From the NCBI GenBank assembly GCA_035772405.1, contig JAYKKM010000143.1, forward strand, positions 2,360,001 through 2,424,000: a stretch of 64,000 nucleotides of DNA. The letters are read 5' to 3'. How positions within the stretch are numbered: the stretch's first letter is position 1; every line of letters begins with the position of its first letter. This document shows, piece by piece, positions 1-11,612 of this stretch. The notes below the pieces were generated by a model. The model was given only the letters and a program-made list of their open reading frames with translations, was not told the origin of the DNA and did not search any database. The translations under genes and the position numbers were made by a program. The DNA comes from Chrysogorgia sp. JL179-B06. Taxonomy: Eukaryota > Cnidaria > Anthozoa > Scleralcyonacea > Chrysogorgiidae.

Positions 1-144
1 TCATAAATAAAAAAGCTTGACGAAAAAGCAGGTAGAGATTCCTTAGGCGTTGCTGGTAGAATCGCTCTCGTTGAAAAAATGCATCTAAGTTTATTTGCGA
101 AAAAAGTACTCTCCGTGATTTGTTTGATATCTTTCTCAAAATTC

Positions 145-385
145 TCTGAGATTTTACCTATCCACAGTGTGTACCGAAAATCTACTTTCACTGGACTTTA
201 TACTGGCTTTGATTCTTTCAGCACTAGTCAACAAAAGGTGGCATTGGTTAAGTGCCTTATTAATCGTACTCGAAATATATCCTCCGATAACTTTCTAGAA
301 GGTGACCTTACTGATCTCAAATCTATTTTCTTGTAAATGGTTATCCTGGACGATTATTAGATAAAATATTTAATCAACCTGCAAC
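145..385 (+). pseudogene. Penelope-like RT, thumb/C-terminal fragment
   Basis: The + strand reads through a segment with HSVYRKSTFTGLYTGFDSF, followed by a helix ending near LKSIFL and then, in another frame, NGYPGRLLDKIF. This matches the region after the palm of Penelope-type reverse transcriptases, where an YRKPTFTG..T motif is followed by a KI.LVK helix and N.YP. It lacks the RT catalytic core and lies in the opposite orientation to the neighbouring RT core piece. It is therefore an inverted fragment of the same element and non-functional. Confidence 0.6.
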
Positions 386-1270
386 TAAAGAGCCATTCAT
401 AGGAAGTCATAAAACATCCATGCTCTTTATGGACCAAAACATCCAAAAACGGACGTTGATTGTCTCTTTCAAACTCACAGGTGAATGTCAGAGCAGGGTG
501 AAGATAGTTTAAGGAGTCTAAGAATGAAGAAGCAGTTTTATCATCTTGAAAGAGAGCAAAAGTATCATCAACATAACGTTTACCAACTACTAGGTAATAT
601 TGCAGAGTTATGTTCAAACTTTCGACTCGTAATATCCCACAAAAACATTGGCTAATACTGGACCTAATGGAGATCCCATTGCTACGCCATCAACCTGCTT
701 ATACATTGTATTTTCAAAGCTAAACTCAACACCTTTTGTATAGCTACTATCATTAGGTCAAAAAGGCATCTTTAGAAATTGGAGGTGGTTGTAGGTCAGA
801 ATCGTAGAGAGTATCAATACAAATCTTAATAGTTTCATCTAATGGAATGTTCGTAAAGAGGCTAACAATATCAAACGAGCACATTGTTGGATTAGGGATA
901 TTTAAATTTAATTATTTCAAATTATCAACAAAAGTAAATGAGTCTTTTAAAACGCGTGACGAATACTTACTGTATCAAGGACTGGTTTTAATCGTGAGGA
1001 AAGTTCTTTGGCTAAATTATGTTGTGCCGATTTAATCATTGAAAGAATAGGACGTAACGGAGTCCAATTTTTATGAACTTTTTGTAATCCATACATTCTA
1101 GGTCGTTCAGAACCAGTGGGACGGACTTGTTGATAAAACTCCTCAGTAATTTGATTAGATTTCTTCAATCGCGGTGAAAGTGACTGACGATTTCGTTCAA
1201 TAATAGTTTTGTCATAGTTTGGTAAATGACCCAGTTTACAGAACTTAAGTTGAGAAAGATATCAAGCAAA
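357..1270 (-). pseudogene. Penelope-like reverse transcriptase core, broken
   Basis: Two minus-strand pieces belong together. The piece at 947-1168 carries PRMYGLQKVHK and PLRPILSM, the conserved fingers region of Penelope-type RTs. The piece at 357-617 carries the catalytic YVDDTFALF box followed by PFLDVLVHK. Between them the frame is broken by stops and shifts (for example around 640-940). After the PFLDV segment the reading frame runs into the inverted thumb fragment at about 385. The protein would act in target-primed reverse transcription in the nucleus, but this copy is dead. Confidence 0.65.
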
Positions 1271-1277
1271 TCACGGA

Positions 1278-1280
1278 GAG
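1278..1280. repeat. 3-bp target-site duplication (GAG), left
   Basis: GAG here and at 6675-6677 flank the 1281-6674 element. The inverted PLE copy near bases 105-142 shows the empty site, with a single GAG, which supports a 3-bp duplication. Confidence 0.75.
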
Positions 1281-1508
1281 TAGTAGGGTCAAAACCTTAA
1301 GTCCCGTGACCAACCTCCGGCTAGTAAAGTTTTATGACTTCTTTTTGTTACTTATGGTATTTATCACAAAATAAGATTCCATGCCGGTCTGTAAAATTAT
1401 AGGGCAACAATCTGTAGAGCAAAAAATAAAAAAATGGGCACCGGCGGCCATTTTGAATAATTTATTTTTTTAGCAAAGGGTATTATTTTGTTAAAAAGAC
1501 TTTTTCTC
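1281..1508 (+). repeat. Left TIR of Academ-like transposon
   Basis: About 228 bp matching the complement of 6447-6674 with scattered substitutions. The shared blocks include CTTAAGTCCCGTGACCAACC and the stretch around GCCGGCGGCCATTTTGAATAA. Confidence 0.85.
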
Positions 1509-1667
1509 CATTAATTTGAGGCCAGACTGAGAGGAATCCATTTCTGGGGTCATTTTTGTAATTAAATATACCCTTAACAACAAAAAAATCAAAACAAATT
1601 AAAAACACATTTTAATGTTCAAATGTCCGATATCTATGTACATAAAGATACATGTACTTGTACTCAG

Positions 1668-4600
1668 TCAGTCGCATTCATCTGACGAGGTGTCCAACTC
1701 GTAGTCTATCACGTCGGAAGCCTCATCCTCATCCTCTGAGTCCGAACAATTGCCAACCTGTGGATGTAGAGGGATTGAAAAGGTAAGGGGAAGGGAAGGT
1801 TGTGTGTGTCGCACTGGTTTACAGCACCCATTGACCAGTTCCCAGCCATGACCGACAGGTGAGGGATGAATTCTTAGCTCAGGGTGGCGATGAATGTAAG
1901 CCAAGTAATTAGCTCGCATGATGTACTGCTTTAGACTGTCAAAGTCAGGAGGAAGGCGCATCAGGGATTTATTATTTTGACATTTCCACTTAGCTGCTCG
2001 AGCCAAATCCAGAGATGAACTGCGGACATCACCATACACAAACCGTATGACATAGGATACGAGGTCCTCCAAGACGTGTTCGTTCAAAGGAAGGCTCTCC
2101 CCACACTTTGAGAGGATTCTACGGGCCTCAACGCTCTTTTCCATTTTGTCATAGAGGGTCGTTTTGCCATAACCATAAAAGCAGCTATTTGCATCACAGC
2201 CAGTCATGACATGGAATTGGATAAGACATTTGGCGATGTCCTCGTCCGTGCACATGCCTCTGCAGAACAACAGTTCCTTCTTTTTCTTTATGCAGATAAC
2301 GCCAGGGACATCATGCGAAATGGCAGCTGCCTGTATGTACACATCTGTGTCCGCTGCATCTATGACCACAGGGTCACTGTAGCCGGATGCCCTCAGAGCT
2401 GTATAGAATGACTGTATGATGGTGTCAGCTTCGCACTGATTGAAGGCCAGGTCTTGTTCAACATTACCAGATGAGAGGTTTACACATTCTATACCGACTG
2501 AGTACAGCAGCACCTGATTGATGGGCTGGGCAACTTTAGATAGTTGAGATTTAACCAAGGTCTGGAGACGCTTCTTATTCCCAGAACTGCAGAGAAAGGT
2601 CTTAAAATCTCGGGCTGATGGAAACTTATCGGTTGACTTCATATAGACATTGGGAATATGACCTTGTCCCTGGATACGCGACTCACGCTCGTCATCTTTG
2701 ATAGATTCACTGTGGTCGTAAGGGTCATTGATGCAGATGATAGTAGTAGCGTCCACATGGCGTGCAAGGAGCATGCTGGTAACTTTGTTGGTATAGTCAC
2801 TCCACGTGTAAGCAGACCCATCGGTCTTCTCTCGGTCCTCCATTGTGGGAGATGCAAGTCGCCATATCATCCCCATGTCAACCAGCGCGGTGTAGGATGG
2901 GACATCAACTGGCTGTTGTATCAGTTTCTGGAGTATCTTGCTCTTCTGAGTCTTCCTGAAGGTACCGTTAACATTGAATAGTGTTAGACACTCTTCAGTT
3001 ATGCGGTATTTCATGACATCAGAGAGCGAAATCAGGCTGCTAACATCAACAAGATTGACCACAGACGCCAATGCTCTGTTTTCCATTTCTCCTTGTTTCA
3101 CTTTAAGGACTTTGCCAGTTTTGCTAGCTGGAGCTTTTGCGAAAGTGAGACGGGAGTGACGTTTGATACGATCATGTAGAGAATTTTTCTTTGAATAAAC
3201 ACGTTCATCCATGAATTCTTTCAACTTTGATTCACCATTTTGTTTGGCTGTCATGAAATCGCGGATCATATCGGTTGGAGCGGGAATTGCTGATTGCAAG
3301 GTTCGCAGATTCGGTGATGCCGGGTCAAAAGGGAAGCAATCAAACTCCTTGATTCACGAAATGAGATCTTGGACAGCTCACTCGTTCTTGCACATCCTTG
3401 TGGGAGCACACTCAGTGTGCGTTCGAGACAATTGCTTTCTGTTGACCTGATTGTGAACAGCGACCCGAACTCGACCAAGATTGTTAGCATTCCTGATGTC
3501 AGTCATTAGCTGTTTCTCATTCTGGAGGATTGACAGCCAGCCAGCCTTCAACTTTGAGCCCTTATTCATGGTCATCTCGATCCACATATCCCAAGGGATG
3601 GATGAATATGCATTACCTGTAATAGACTGGGCGAAGTTTGAACTGAAGAACTGTGTTTGATCCGGAGGTAGTGACGAGAGCATCGCCCAAAAATGTGGAA
3701 GCTAGCGCCCGTAGTGAATCTGATCATAGATCACTATCCAGGGAATCATCTCGCGCAGTGAGGTGAGGTACTCTTCCCAGTTGCACGTGTGAATGGCATA
3801 CACATTCATCATCAAACTGTCGACCATCGTCATAAAGTCAAGCCAGTAGCAGGCCATGTCTGTCCTCTCAATCTTTTCAAACATACTGCTGATAAGGGCA
3901 TCTATGGCAGGATCATTCTCGAGTTCCTTGTGAGCAATGGCAAGGGACTGTTGGGAGTTTGTCTTTGGTTCACGGAGCATGGCAAGTCGAGCCAGCGTGG
4001 AAGCCTCAAGCTGTGATCCCTCATGAACGCGATTTAGAAGGATATGCATGAGTGCTTCGTACATTAGTATTAGGCAACGCAGAGCTCGCCTATAATGCTT
4101 CCCTCTTAATGCTTGATCAACAGAACCATCGGCAATAACACCAGCAGCAACTAAAACCTCGGCCATCTCACTCCCCTTGTGACGCTTGTATATGGTATAG
4201 ATCATAGAACCTTGAATATCGAGGAATGGAACGAATTTAACTGGATGCTCGCTCTTGATCTCAACGAGCAGTGTGTACACTGGTTGATCACCGACAACTA
4301 TTGCAAATGGCATGTGCTTTCTTTCGATTGCGCTCTTCACCTTAACCAGTACATCGTTGAGAACTGACTTTTTGGGAGGATCTGGGTAGGTCATAAAGTA
4401 GTAATGTTTGCTTTTTTCTACGGAGGCTGAGATCAAAGCTTGGAAGCCAGCAAAACCAGGAACTTGTTGATCAACAGTCGGAGGCCGCTCACCAGCAGCA
4501 TTTGCACGAACCAATGTGTGAATAACACAACGCTTTCTTTGAGGCTCAGTACTCCCAACTTTAGGCTGCACTTTATCACTGACTGTCGGCTCTCCTCTTT

Positions 4601-6168
4601 TGTGGGTAACGTAACGATCATGTGACTTCATACCTGTCGCTAACTCCTTAAGGCTCAATGAAAGGGCTCTACCATCTTTAACACGTTCACCAGACTGAAA
4701 ATCATGATGTTCAAGAGACGGGCTGAATATACATTGTACATAACGTTAGTACGATGTGATGTATCGCCACCAGTCAATGTGTCGTTTCGAAAATCATGGT
4801 TGTCGACGACGATAACACCAGGCGTATTATCTGCGATCTCATTTGGACACTCAGTGCAGAGTTGGATGTCATGCACAGCCCATGCATCGCGCAAGAGAAG
4901 AACTAATGCATAACCAATACCAACACCACATTTGTGGAATGTATCGACTAATTCCTTACTTCGAGTAAGACCGTGCAAATTCATACTCAGGTTTATTGTA
5001 GTAGTTGTTGGACTGCCAGTGACGTAGTAGGTGATCATTGAAGCTAGTGCACACGCTTTGGCATCATACTCGACCTGACCAGGTTTCTTTAGTGACGAGA
5101 TAAGTTAAACAAGAAGAGGGGGAAGATTTTCCTCCTGCTCGAGCTCAGCAACCTGCGGTGGTCAGCGAATTGTTGTTGTTTGTTTGATATCGTTCCCCAG
5201 CCTGTTCGCCACATTCTCTACTAGTTGTTCATTGCTTATACCAAGTGAAGAGATAGTGGCCTCAATGTATGAAACACCACCGTCGCTATCGTAGACAACC
5301 TCGCTCTCATTTTTCTGAGGACGTACATGGAAACCTACCCCCACTCCGAATTCCCGTAGCAATATCTCCTTAACATAGCTTGATTTGACACCTGACGTTG
5401 GGAAGCCATAAGTACCCACAATGCTTTTATAATCACGCAGCAACCCTTGGAGCGTCCTGATCTCATGGTCTTCAAAAATAACCCGACGAACATGGTCTAT
5501 AAACATTGTCTGTGCCTCACGAAATGTCACTTTGTTTAGGAGATTGGGCTGTTCTTCAATAGACATCTTTTGATAGGCGCCGATGTACTTAAGCCAACAC
5601 TTATGATGATACCTTATCTCAGTTGAAAAGGGGTCAGTTATTGAATCGACAAGGCGGTTGATTCGGTCTCTCATGGTATCATCCTGAAGTACTACGGTGT
5701 GGCTTTTAAATTCGTTCCATGCCGGTATGTAAGAAATAAGAACCATTTGCCTGTACGCTCAGGATGTTTGGTGTCTTCAGGTTTCATACACCACACACAG
5801 AGATGTTTGTCATGTACGATACCCACGCTCGATCGGAGACGTTTTGGTTCAGGTGTTGCTGAACCTTGATCATCCAGGCATTTAGGAGATACTGAGTCCC
5901 TTTCACGTTTCTGTTGCCTGAACTTTGATCTATTCAGTTTATCTGAGCTTGATATGTCAAATCGACAATTAGCGTGCACATGTTTGCCACTGGGCCCCAG
6001 ATGCCAATCCACAGTGTCATATACATTTCCAAACCTATCAAGATCTTTCCAGTTGAAAGCTTTAAGTTTGAGTTTTTCCCATGCCTCTTTACTTAAGTTA
6101 TCGATTGCATTTGATGCATCACACGGTTTTTCGCATTGAAGAAGACAAAAGAACTGCGTAGAAGTCAT
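1668..6168 (-). pseudogene. Decayed Academ-like transposase with Cys-rich and XPG/PIN-like regions
   Basis: Read 5' to 3' on the minus strand, six overlapping or adjacent frames (6168-5692, 5746-5162, 5038-4655, 4658-3702, 3683-3378, 3299-1668) form one broken protein. The N-terminal pieces have CVWC and HHKCW motifs that could bind zinc. The last 543-residue piece has an EADT motif, then DAADTDVYI, then MTGCDANSCFYGYGK. That spacing of acidic residues is typical of FEN/XPG-type PIN nucleases in transposon proteins, and it ends with an acidic serine-rich tail. Frameshifts and stops separate the pieces, so the copy cannot make a full transposase. No intron signal was needed to explain the breaks, but short introns are not excluded. 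Confidence 0.6.
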
Positions 6169-6446
6169 ATTCTACATGTTTCAAGATAAAACATTGAAAA
6201 AAAACACACGGAAACTATCAAGTTACAGGTTGAATTTGCATAATCTCCGATGATTTCGCCATAAACATGCGAAAGTAAGCGGTATCTTGCATAAATATGT
6301 TATGTACGTCATGTAATATACATATAGTTTCATTAAATAGAACTAAGTTTTCTTTGCAAAATTTGGCTGTGGAAGGGATGTTTGCTTCGTTTTTTGTACT
6401 AAATATGCATGTAATGTTTATGTTATGACGGAATTTGATTTAAAAG

Positions 6447-6674
6447 TGTAGAAAAAAGTCTTTTTGACGAAATAATATCCTTTGCTAAAAAAGACAATTT
6501 ATTCAAAATGGCCGCCGGTGCACATTTTTATTTCTTGCTCCACAGATTGTTGCCCTAATTTTCCAGACCGGCATGGAATCTTATTTTGTGATAAATACCA
6601 TAAGTAACGAAAATAAGTCATAAAACTTTACTAGCCGGAGGTTGGTCACGGGACTTAAGGTTTTGACCGTACTA
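6447..6674 (-). repeat. Right TIR of Academ-like transposon
   Basis: Inverted counterpart of 1281-1508. It is followed directly by the GAG target duplication at 6675-6677. Confidence 0.85.
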
Positions 6675-6759
6675 GAGTACTTTTTTCGCAAATAAACTTA
6701 GATGCATTTTTTCAACGAGAGCGATTCTACCACCAGCGCCTAAGGAATCTCTACCTGCT

Positions 6760-7010
6760 TTTTCGTCAAGCTTTTTTATTTATGAATTTAATTGCGAGTT
6801 CGGATTTTTGCAGCTCGCTATGTCGCTGGGTGATAGAATTAAACAACATGTGCCCAGTGTTATTCGTAACAAAATTAAACCATCGCGTCAACAGCCCAAG
6901 AGACAATGCCGTTAGGATTCATTGATTACTTGTGACTCATCCATCGGCAAGCACGTACCCCTGTATTGTCCAACGAACAATGCGCCGAAACTATTGTGAG
7001 AGTAACTTTA
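6760..7010 (+). pseudogene. Penelope-like GIY-YIG endonuclease fragment
   Basis: The + strand encodes FIYEFNC, then after a frame irregularity SLGDRIKQHVPSVIRNK, then after a stop DSSIGKH. This is the order of the GIY-YIG nuclease module at the C terminus of endonuclease-bearing Penelope elements (YEF.C, GR...R..QH, S.IG.H). Stops and small shifts interrupt it. It continues outward from the inverted PLE copy at 6675-6790. Confidence 0.55.
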
Positions 7011-7064
7011 GAATTCTTTCAAAATGCCGCTCTTCCTTTCAATTAAAGGAATGGAATCTGTCTA

Positions 7065-7411
7065 CAGGGTGTATAAAAAAAAGCGCAACCTCTGAATTTC
7101 CCACGAAATCCACTGTGTTCTTAAACACAAAATATTTTCGCCCCTGGGAATTTAAAATAGCTTGAAATCGTATTCCAGGGGCATAACTGTCTAATTACTA
7201 CAAACTCGAGCACGCAAAGCAGAATTGAATCGAAATTTATGCATTTATTTAATGGAAAGTTGTTTAGTTTACAAGTATCAACAACAGTTAAATTCCCAGA
7301 GGCCTAAAATCTTTTGTGCTAAAAAAAAAAGGATTTCTTGAAAAAAAATTACTTTAAAAAAAAGTGGATTTCTTGGTAAATTCCGAGGTTGCGCTTTTTT
7401 GATACGCCCTG
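7065..7411. mobile_element. Tc1/mariner-type MITE, 347 bp
   Basis: The element starts CAGGGTGTATAAAAAAAAGC and ends with the complement GCGCTTTTTTGATACGCCCTG. It is bounded by TA on both sides (7063-7064 and 7412-7413). The interior is A/T-rich and holds no transposase. The TA duplication and the CAGGGTG-type terminus point to mobilisation by a Tc1/mariner transposase supplied elsewhere. Confidence 0.7.
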
Positions 7412-7413
7412 TA

Positions 7414-8265
7414 TATTAAGCTTTCAGATCCTGATTTATGCAAACAAATGATTTTGTTTTCAATATGTCTTTATTTTAGCTAGTCATCCGATCACGCGGC
7501 CGAGATGACGTAAGGTACTTCAGTTAGTATAAATATCGGTCCAATTTCGATGATTAGTTAGCAGACGTAGCACTTGATAAGATGTCTGCCGAAATGCATC
7601 GCCCTTTTCTCTTAAGCCTATTATTTTAAGCCTATTATTTAAGAACTCATCTCTTTTTTCTCTTCCTTTTCTCCAACATTACGCCATTGTTATATATTGG
7701 TAAATGTGTTTATATAAGCAGTTTCACGACGTTCGAAGATTATTACCAATCACCATGGTATATACGTTTCTCAAAGCTATATTTAAGTTTGTTACCACGA
7801 CAAGTTCGTTGTTGTAATATATATATATATATATATATAACGGGCCGAGTTGCTATGAATACACCAGTCAAGACACAAGATCAGACTCTTGGTCGGAACA
7901 CACTTTATTTTACATTTCACAATTTCTTATATACTCTATGTTGCCCTTGGTTGGCCATCCGTGACTTCCTTTTTACGTGGGAAGTAATTCTACCGTACGT
8001 CAGTACCTAAGCACGGGAAGTTATGTTCTTCCGTAACTATTTACAAATGGGAACTAATTCTACTAATCTACCAACCTCGTACCCAGGGTCTCATCTCCGC
8101 TCGCCGCCCGCGGCTGGTCACGTGGCAACCCAGATTCTGGGTGGAAGAAATAGTTTGTTTCATATAAGAAAGTCGTTCTTCGAAAGTAATATTTCCATAT
8201 ATATATATATATATATATATTTCTGACGAAGGCTGTCACATGTAGTCGAAAATTTATTAAATTGG
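7414..8265. other. Non-coding repeat-rich stretch before ABC exon
   Basis: No convincing coding exon is seen. It holds TA runs near 7818-7840 and 8197-8220, and a segment around 8075-8140 (CTCGTACCCAGGGTCTC followed by GC-rich sequence) that looks like an interspersed repeat. A stretch near 8221-8260 resembles the 3' region of Penelope-type elements, but this is only an impression. Confidence 0.4.
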
Positions 8266-8365
8266 TTTATAGTTGGTTTTGGGTCGTGGCCTGTTATTTT
8301 GTTATCTATATATATATATATATATAGATAACAAAATAACAGGCCACGACCCAAAACCAACTATA

Positions 8366-8372
<7 letters not shown>
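8266..8372. repeat. Near-perfect palindrome around a TA microsatellite
   Basis: An arm of about 40 bases ending in a TA run (its core reads GGTCGTGGCCTGTTATTTTG) is followed immediately by its exact complement. It could extrude a cruciform and is about 230 bases upstream of the ABC exon. Open reading frames here are low-complexity artefacts. Confidence 0.9.
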
Positions 8373-8448
<76 letters not shown>

Positions 8449-8545
8449 GTACACGTACACGTACACGTACACGTACACGTACACGTACACGTATATACGT
8501 ACACGTACACGTACACGTACACGTATATACATATACATATACAAT
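8369..8545. repeat. (TA)n and (ACGTAC)n microsatellites
   Basis: About 75 bases of TA dinucleotide repeat (8369-8446) are followed by tandem ACGTAC hexamers to about 8545. Dyad-symmetric hexamers like these favour secondary structure, and their copy number is probably polymorphic. Confidence 0.9.
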
Positions 8546-8597
8546 ATAATATCTAATACAGTACCCTCAATTTATATGGTACGTTCTCTTTTTACAG

Positions 8598-9967
8598 GCA
8601 AGAGGTAAAAGCTAAAGCAAAGCGTTTGTTCATCATGTTGATTAGTTATTCACTTTATTCTACTGGACCACAACTTGGCGCCTTCACCACAATCATCTGC
8701 CTGGTTTTCACGGCTGGTGAAAAACTTTCATATCAAACCGTATTTAATATTATGCTCTTGATTCGGGAAGTATCAAATGGAGTTTGTTCGACTATACCAA
8801 ACGCATTTTCCCTCTTCACAAATGTATATACATCGCTGCAACGTATTCAAAAATTATTGGAAAGAAATCATCAGTTGGCTAATGTTTGTGAAAAATCGAA
8901 TGGTAAACGATATTTTCATAACAATGACCAGTTATTTGAGAGTTTTGACAATAAATCTGACCAAGCTGATAATCTACAATATGATCTTCTTAAACGTGAA
9001 CAAGTTGAAACAAATAGTGAAAAAAGCTTTCCAAGAATTTCTAATCTCAATCTTTATGACGTCACATGCAAACATCCATCTTCACTCACTACTTCTGACG
9101 GAGTAAAATTCAAAAACCTTCCATTGTTAAATTATATTACCCTCACCGTTTCAGGGCGAGGACTGGTACTTATCGCAGGTCCGGTTGGCAGCGGTAAATC
9201 ATCACTTTTAGCATGCGTTCTGGGTGGTGAATTACTGTTAACAAATGGAAGTGTTGAATTTTCGGGAAATCTGGCTTACGTTTCCGATACGCCTTGGATA
9301 TTTCCAACAACAATCCGTGAAAATATTTTGTTTGGTTTACCTTACAACCAAGAGTGGTATTTGCAAACAGTGAAGGCTTGTCAATTAGAAAAGGATTTTA
9401 AGATTTTCCCACAAGGTGACTTATCACGAGTTGGAGAAAACTGTGCGACCGTCAGTGGTGGTCAGCGGGCTCGTATCGCCTTAGCACGTGCAGTGTATTC
9501 TAAAGCCGATATTTATCTTCTGGATGATCCCTTGAGTTCTCTGGATGCCAAAGTTGCTGAAAACATATTTGTGAATTGTATACGAGGACTGTTAAGTGAC
9601 AGGATTGTTCTTCTGACAACGAGAACGACTCGTTACTTAGAAGAAGCTGACCATGTTGTGAAGCTTAAAGGAGGTGTGATAGTTGCTGAAGGAAAATTTG
9701 ATGAAATTAAAGACAAATTTTCTGAAATAGAATGTGGTGAAGATCAACGCAATGTGACGTTTGATGAGGAACTATCAGGGACACATCAGGATAACGAGTG
9801 TGAAGAAGTAGAACAAAGTGGGACAACGCAGGGTGAAATGTTGCGAGAAACAAAAGAAGATCGCGTTATTGGAAACGTTTCAATTAAGGTGTACTGGGAG
9901 TATTTCGTTAACGGAGCATCACCATTCATTTTGGTATTGGTGGTTTTAGTTTATGTAGCTGGTCAAG
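8598..9967 (+). CDS. ABCC transporter exon: end of TMD1 and NBD1
   Basis: This is a long exon of a host ABC transporter of subfamily C, closest in layout to MRP4-like proteins that export organic anions across the plasma membrane. A clean acceptor (CTCTTTTTACAG) precedes 8598, and a donor (CAAG|GTAAG) follows 9967 in phase 1. The exon encodes the last helices of TMD1, a linker, then NBD1 with Walker A GPVGSGKSSLL, signature VSGGQRARIALA and Walker B IYLLDDPLSSLD. It ends at the first helix of TMD2. Upstream exons are not in the window. The frame is open throughout. No CFTR-like regulatory domain is seen. Confidence 0.9.
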
Positions 9968-9980
9968 GTAAGATTATAGA

Positions 9981-11612
9981 CAATCCTACTACAATACGCA
10001 CTCTCACCAAATGTTGCCCAGTTTTTACCATTTCAATTTCAACACTCAATAATGTGGTGTTTGTGATGGTTTTGCACATAAAGATGCAAGTTTGATAACA
10101 AATGGAAAATCGATATATTGAGAAAAATGTTATCATTCTACTAAACAGAAATGTCTCTTAGCGTCGGCTCTACTTTATGGTGTTTTCATTAAATAATTTC
10201 AATATATTGATTTTACGTACAGATATATTTTTACGTATCAGATGATAATAAAGGGTGGGAGAGCGTATTTTTCCTATCAGATATATATCATCATATAATT
10301 TTCAATATATTGTTTATTCCGATAGATTTTTCAGATATATATCATGATAAAATTTTAAATATATTGATTTTTTCAGATAGATATGTTTTGATCAGATGAT
10401 AATAAAGGGTGATATTTGATGGGAGTGCATATTTTTCTTATCAGATTTTATAATCACATATTAATTTATAAATGGGCTGGTCAATAAAATGGGCGTGGTC
10501 AATTTCCATCAGATTTTTATAGGTGTTTTAATTGGATAATGTTAGCCGTTCTCTTATTTCTATCTGTTTCTTACTTATATTTATCATGCCTTCCTCTATA
10601 CCACATTTGACATATATTTTGGTGACCTTGACCTTGTTCTCACCTCACCATACATATGTACCTAATTTCGAGTCTAGATTTCTTTTTATTGTTGTGAATT
10701 TCTGTCATGGCGTTTATTCGTGTTCGTAGATCGTTTTCATTTTTAATGGTATATTCTGTAACATTCTATTTATGCTCCTTTTTTGGTTTTGGTACATGTT
10801 GTTTGTTTAATAGTGAATTATCAAACTTGATACTATATTCATGGTTATATACTGTTGCAATTAACTCAAGCATCATCTTTTATTTAGATGGCACATTTGC
10901 TATAAGTGTAATTTTAGCTGTGCCATTTGTTTTTTATTGCCATTCATATATTTATACGCCGTAAATTTATGATTTTTATTGTGTTCACCAACGTATTTAT
11001 GGCCATCGGATATTGTACCAGATATATCTTAACATTTTGATATAAAACATTGAATTTTACATTCGTTATTTCAAGATCTGGATTCTTACGTACAGTATAT
11101 AGTATCTTTTATTGATCGTATTACTGTCTAAATTAATTTGGTAATATGTTATGGCTCTACAGAGTGCTTTATATAACTGTATTTGATAGCTGGATCTGTG
11201 TTATTGTACAACCACATGGTCATGTCTTTGTTGTTTTTAAATGTATCACTATTAACATCTCATTATATCAATATATCATTATTTTTAAAGAATATATCCA
11301 TCGCCTTCCTACGTTAGATTCCGTCGAAAGTCAAATTTATCTGTAAAATAAATATATTGAAATTATCTGATGAAAAAAATACCTTCTAGAAAATCGAAAA
11401 AAAATAAAGAAATAAAGTGGAGCCGATTCTAAGAGACGCTTTTTAATTAGTAGAATTTTAAAACATTTTTTCAATATATCGGTTTTGCATTTTATATCCA
11501 ACTTGCATCTTAAAACCATCATCACAAATACCACATTCTTGAGTGTTGAAATTGAAATGGTAAAAACGGGGCAACATTTCTTGGTTATGCGTATTGTACA
11601 TGTAGTAATCCT
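9981..11612. mobile_element. Foldback (TIR) element, 1.6 kb, non-autonomous
   Basis: The block 9981-10060 (containing CAAATGTTGCCCAGTTTTTACC and TTTCAATTTCAACACTC) reappears inverted at 11530-11612. Inner parts (GTCTCTTAGCGTCGGCTC near 10150 and its complement near 11415) also pair. It is A/T-rich and lacks a transposase. It begins only 13 bases after the ABC exon donor site. Target duplication is not clear. Hydrophobic open frames at 10532-10964 show no family resemblance and are not called as genes. Confidence 0.65.

Larger units (their letters stand above)
1281..6674. mobile_element. DNA transposon with ~225-bp TIRs, Academ-like
   Basis: The ends are near-perfect inverted repeats: 1281-1508 begins TAGTAGGGTCAAAACC, and 6447-6674 is its complement, beginning TAGTACGGTC on the other strand. 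The element is bounded by GAG duplications and interrupts a PLE whose unoccupied counterpart is present at the window start. It encodes on the minus strand a broken ~1,500-residue protein with a Cys/His-rich N-terminal half and an XPG/PIN-nuclease-like C-terminal half. A 3-4 bp duplication plus an XPG-like nuclease is what is reported for the Academ superfamily. That assignment is inferred from motifs and was not tested by alignment. Confidence 0.7.
1..7010. mobile_element. Rearranged Penelope-like retroelement cluster
   Basis: Pieces of a Penelope-like element (PLE) lie in both orientations. Bases 1-142 reappear inverted as 6790-6675 plus 1280-1245, so the reverse-transcriptase pieces at 145-1250 are flanked by inverted copies. 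A thumb-domain piece runs on the + strand (145-385), RT core pieces run on the - strand (357-1250), and a GIY-YIG endonuclease piece runs on the + strand (6760-7010). The 1281-6674 DNA transposon is inserted in the right inverted copy. Flanking inverted or tandem pseudo-LTR copies are typical of PLEs, but the inverted thumb segment suggests additional rearrangement. No piece is intact. The outer boundaries are not resolved because the left side runs off the window. Confidence 0.65.

Noticed and set aside
8273..8608. 111-codon frame through microsatellites
   Set aside because: It translates TA and ACGTAC repeats into Ile/Tyr/Thr/Arg runs and has no gene-like composition.
10532..10964. Two hydrophobic frames that look like a membrane protein
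   Set aside because: They lie inside an A/T-rich foldback element, lack any conserved motif, and U-rich codons give hydrophobic residues by chance.
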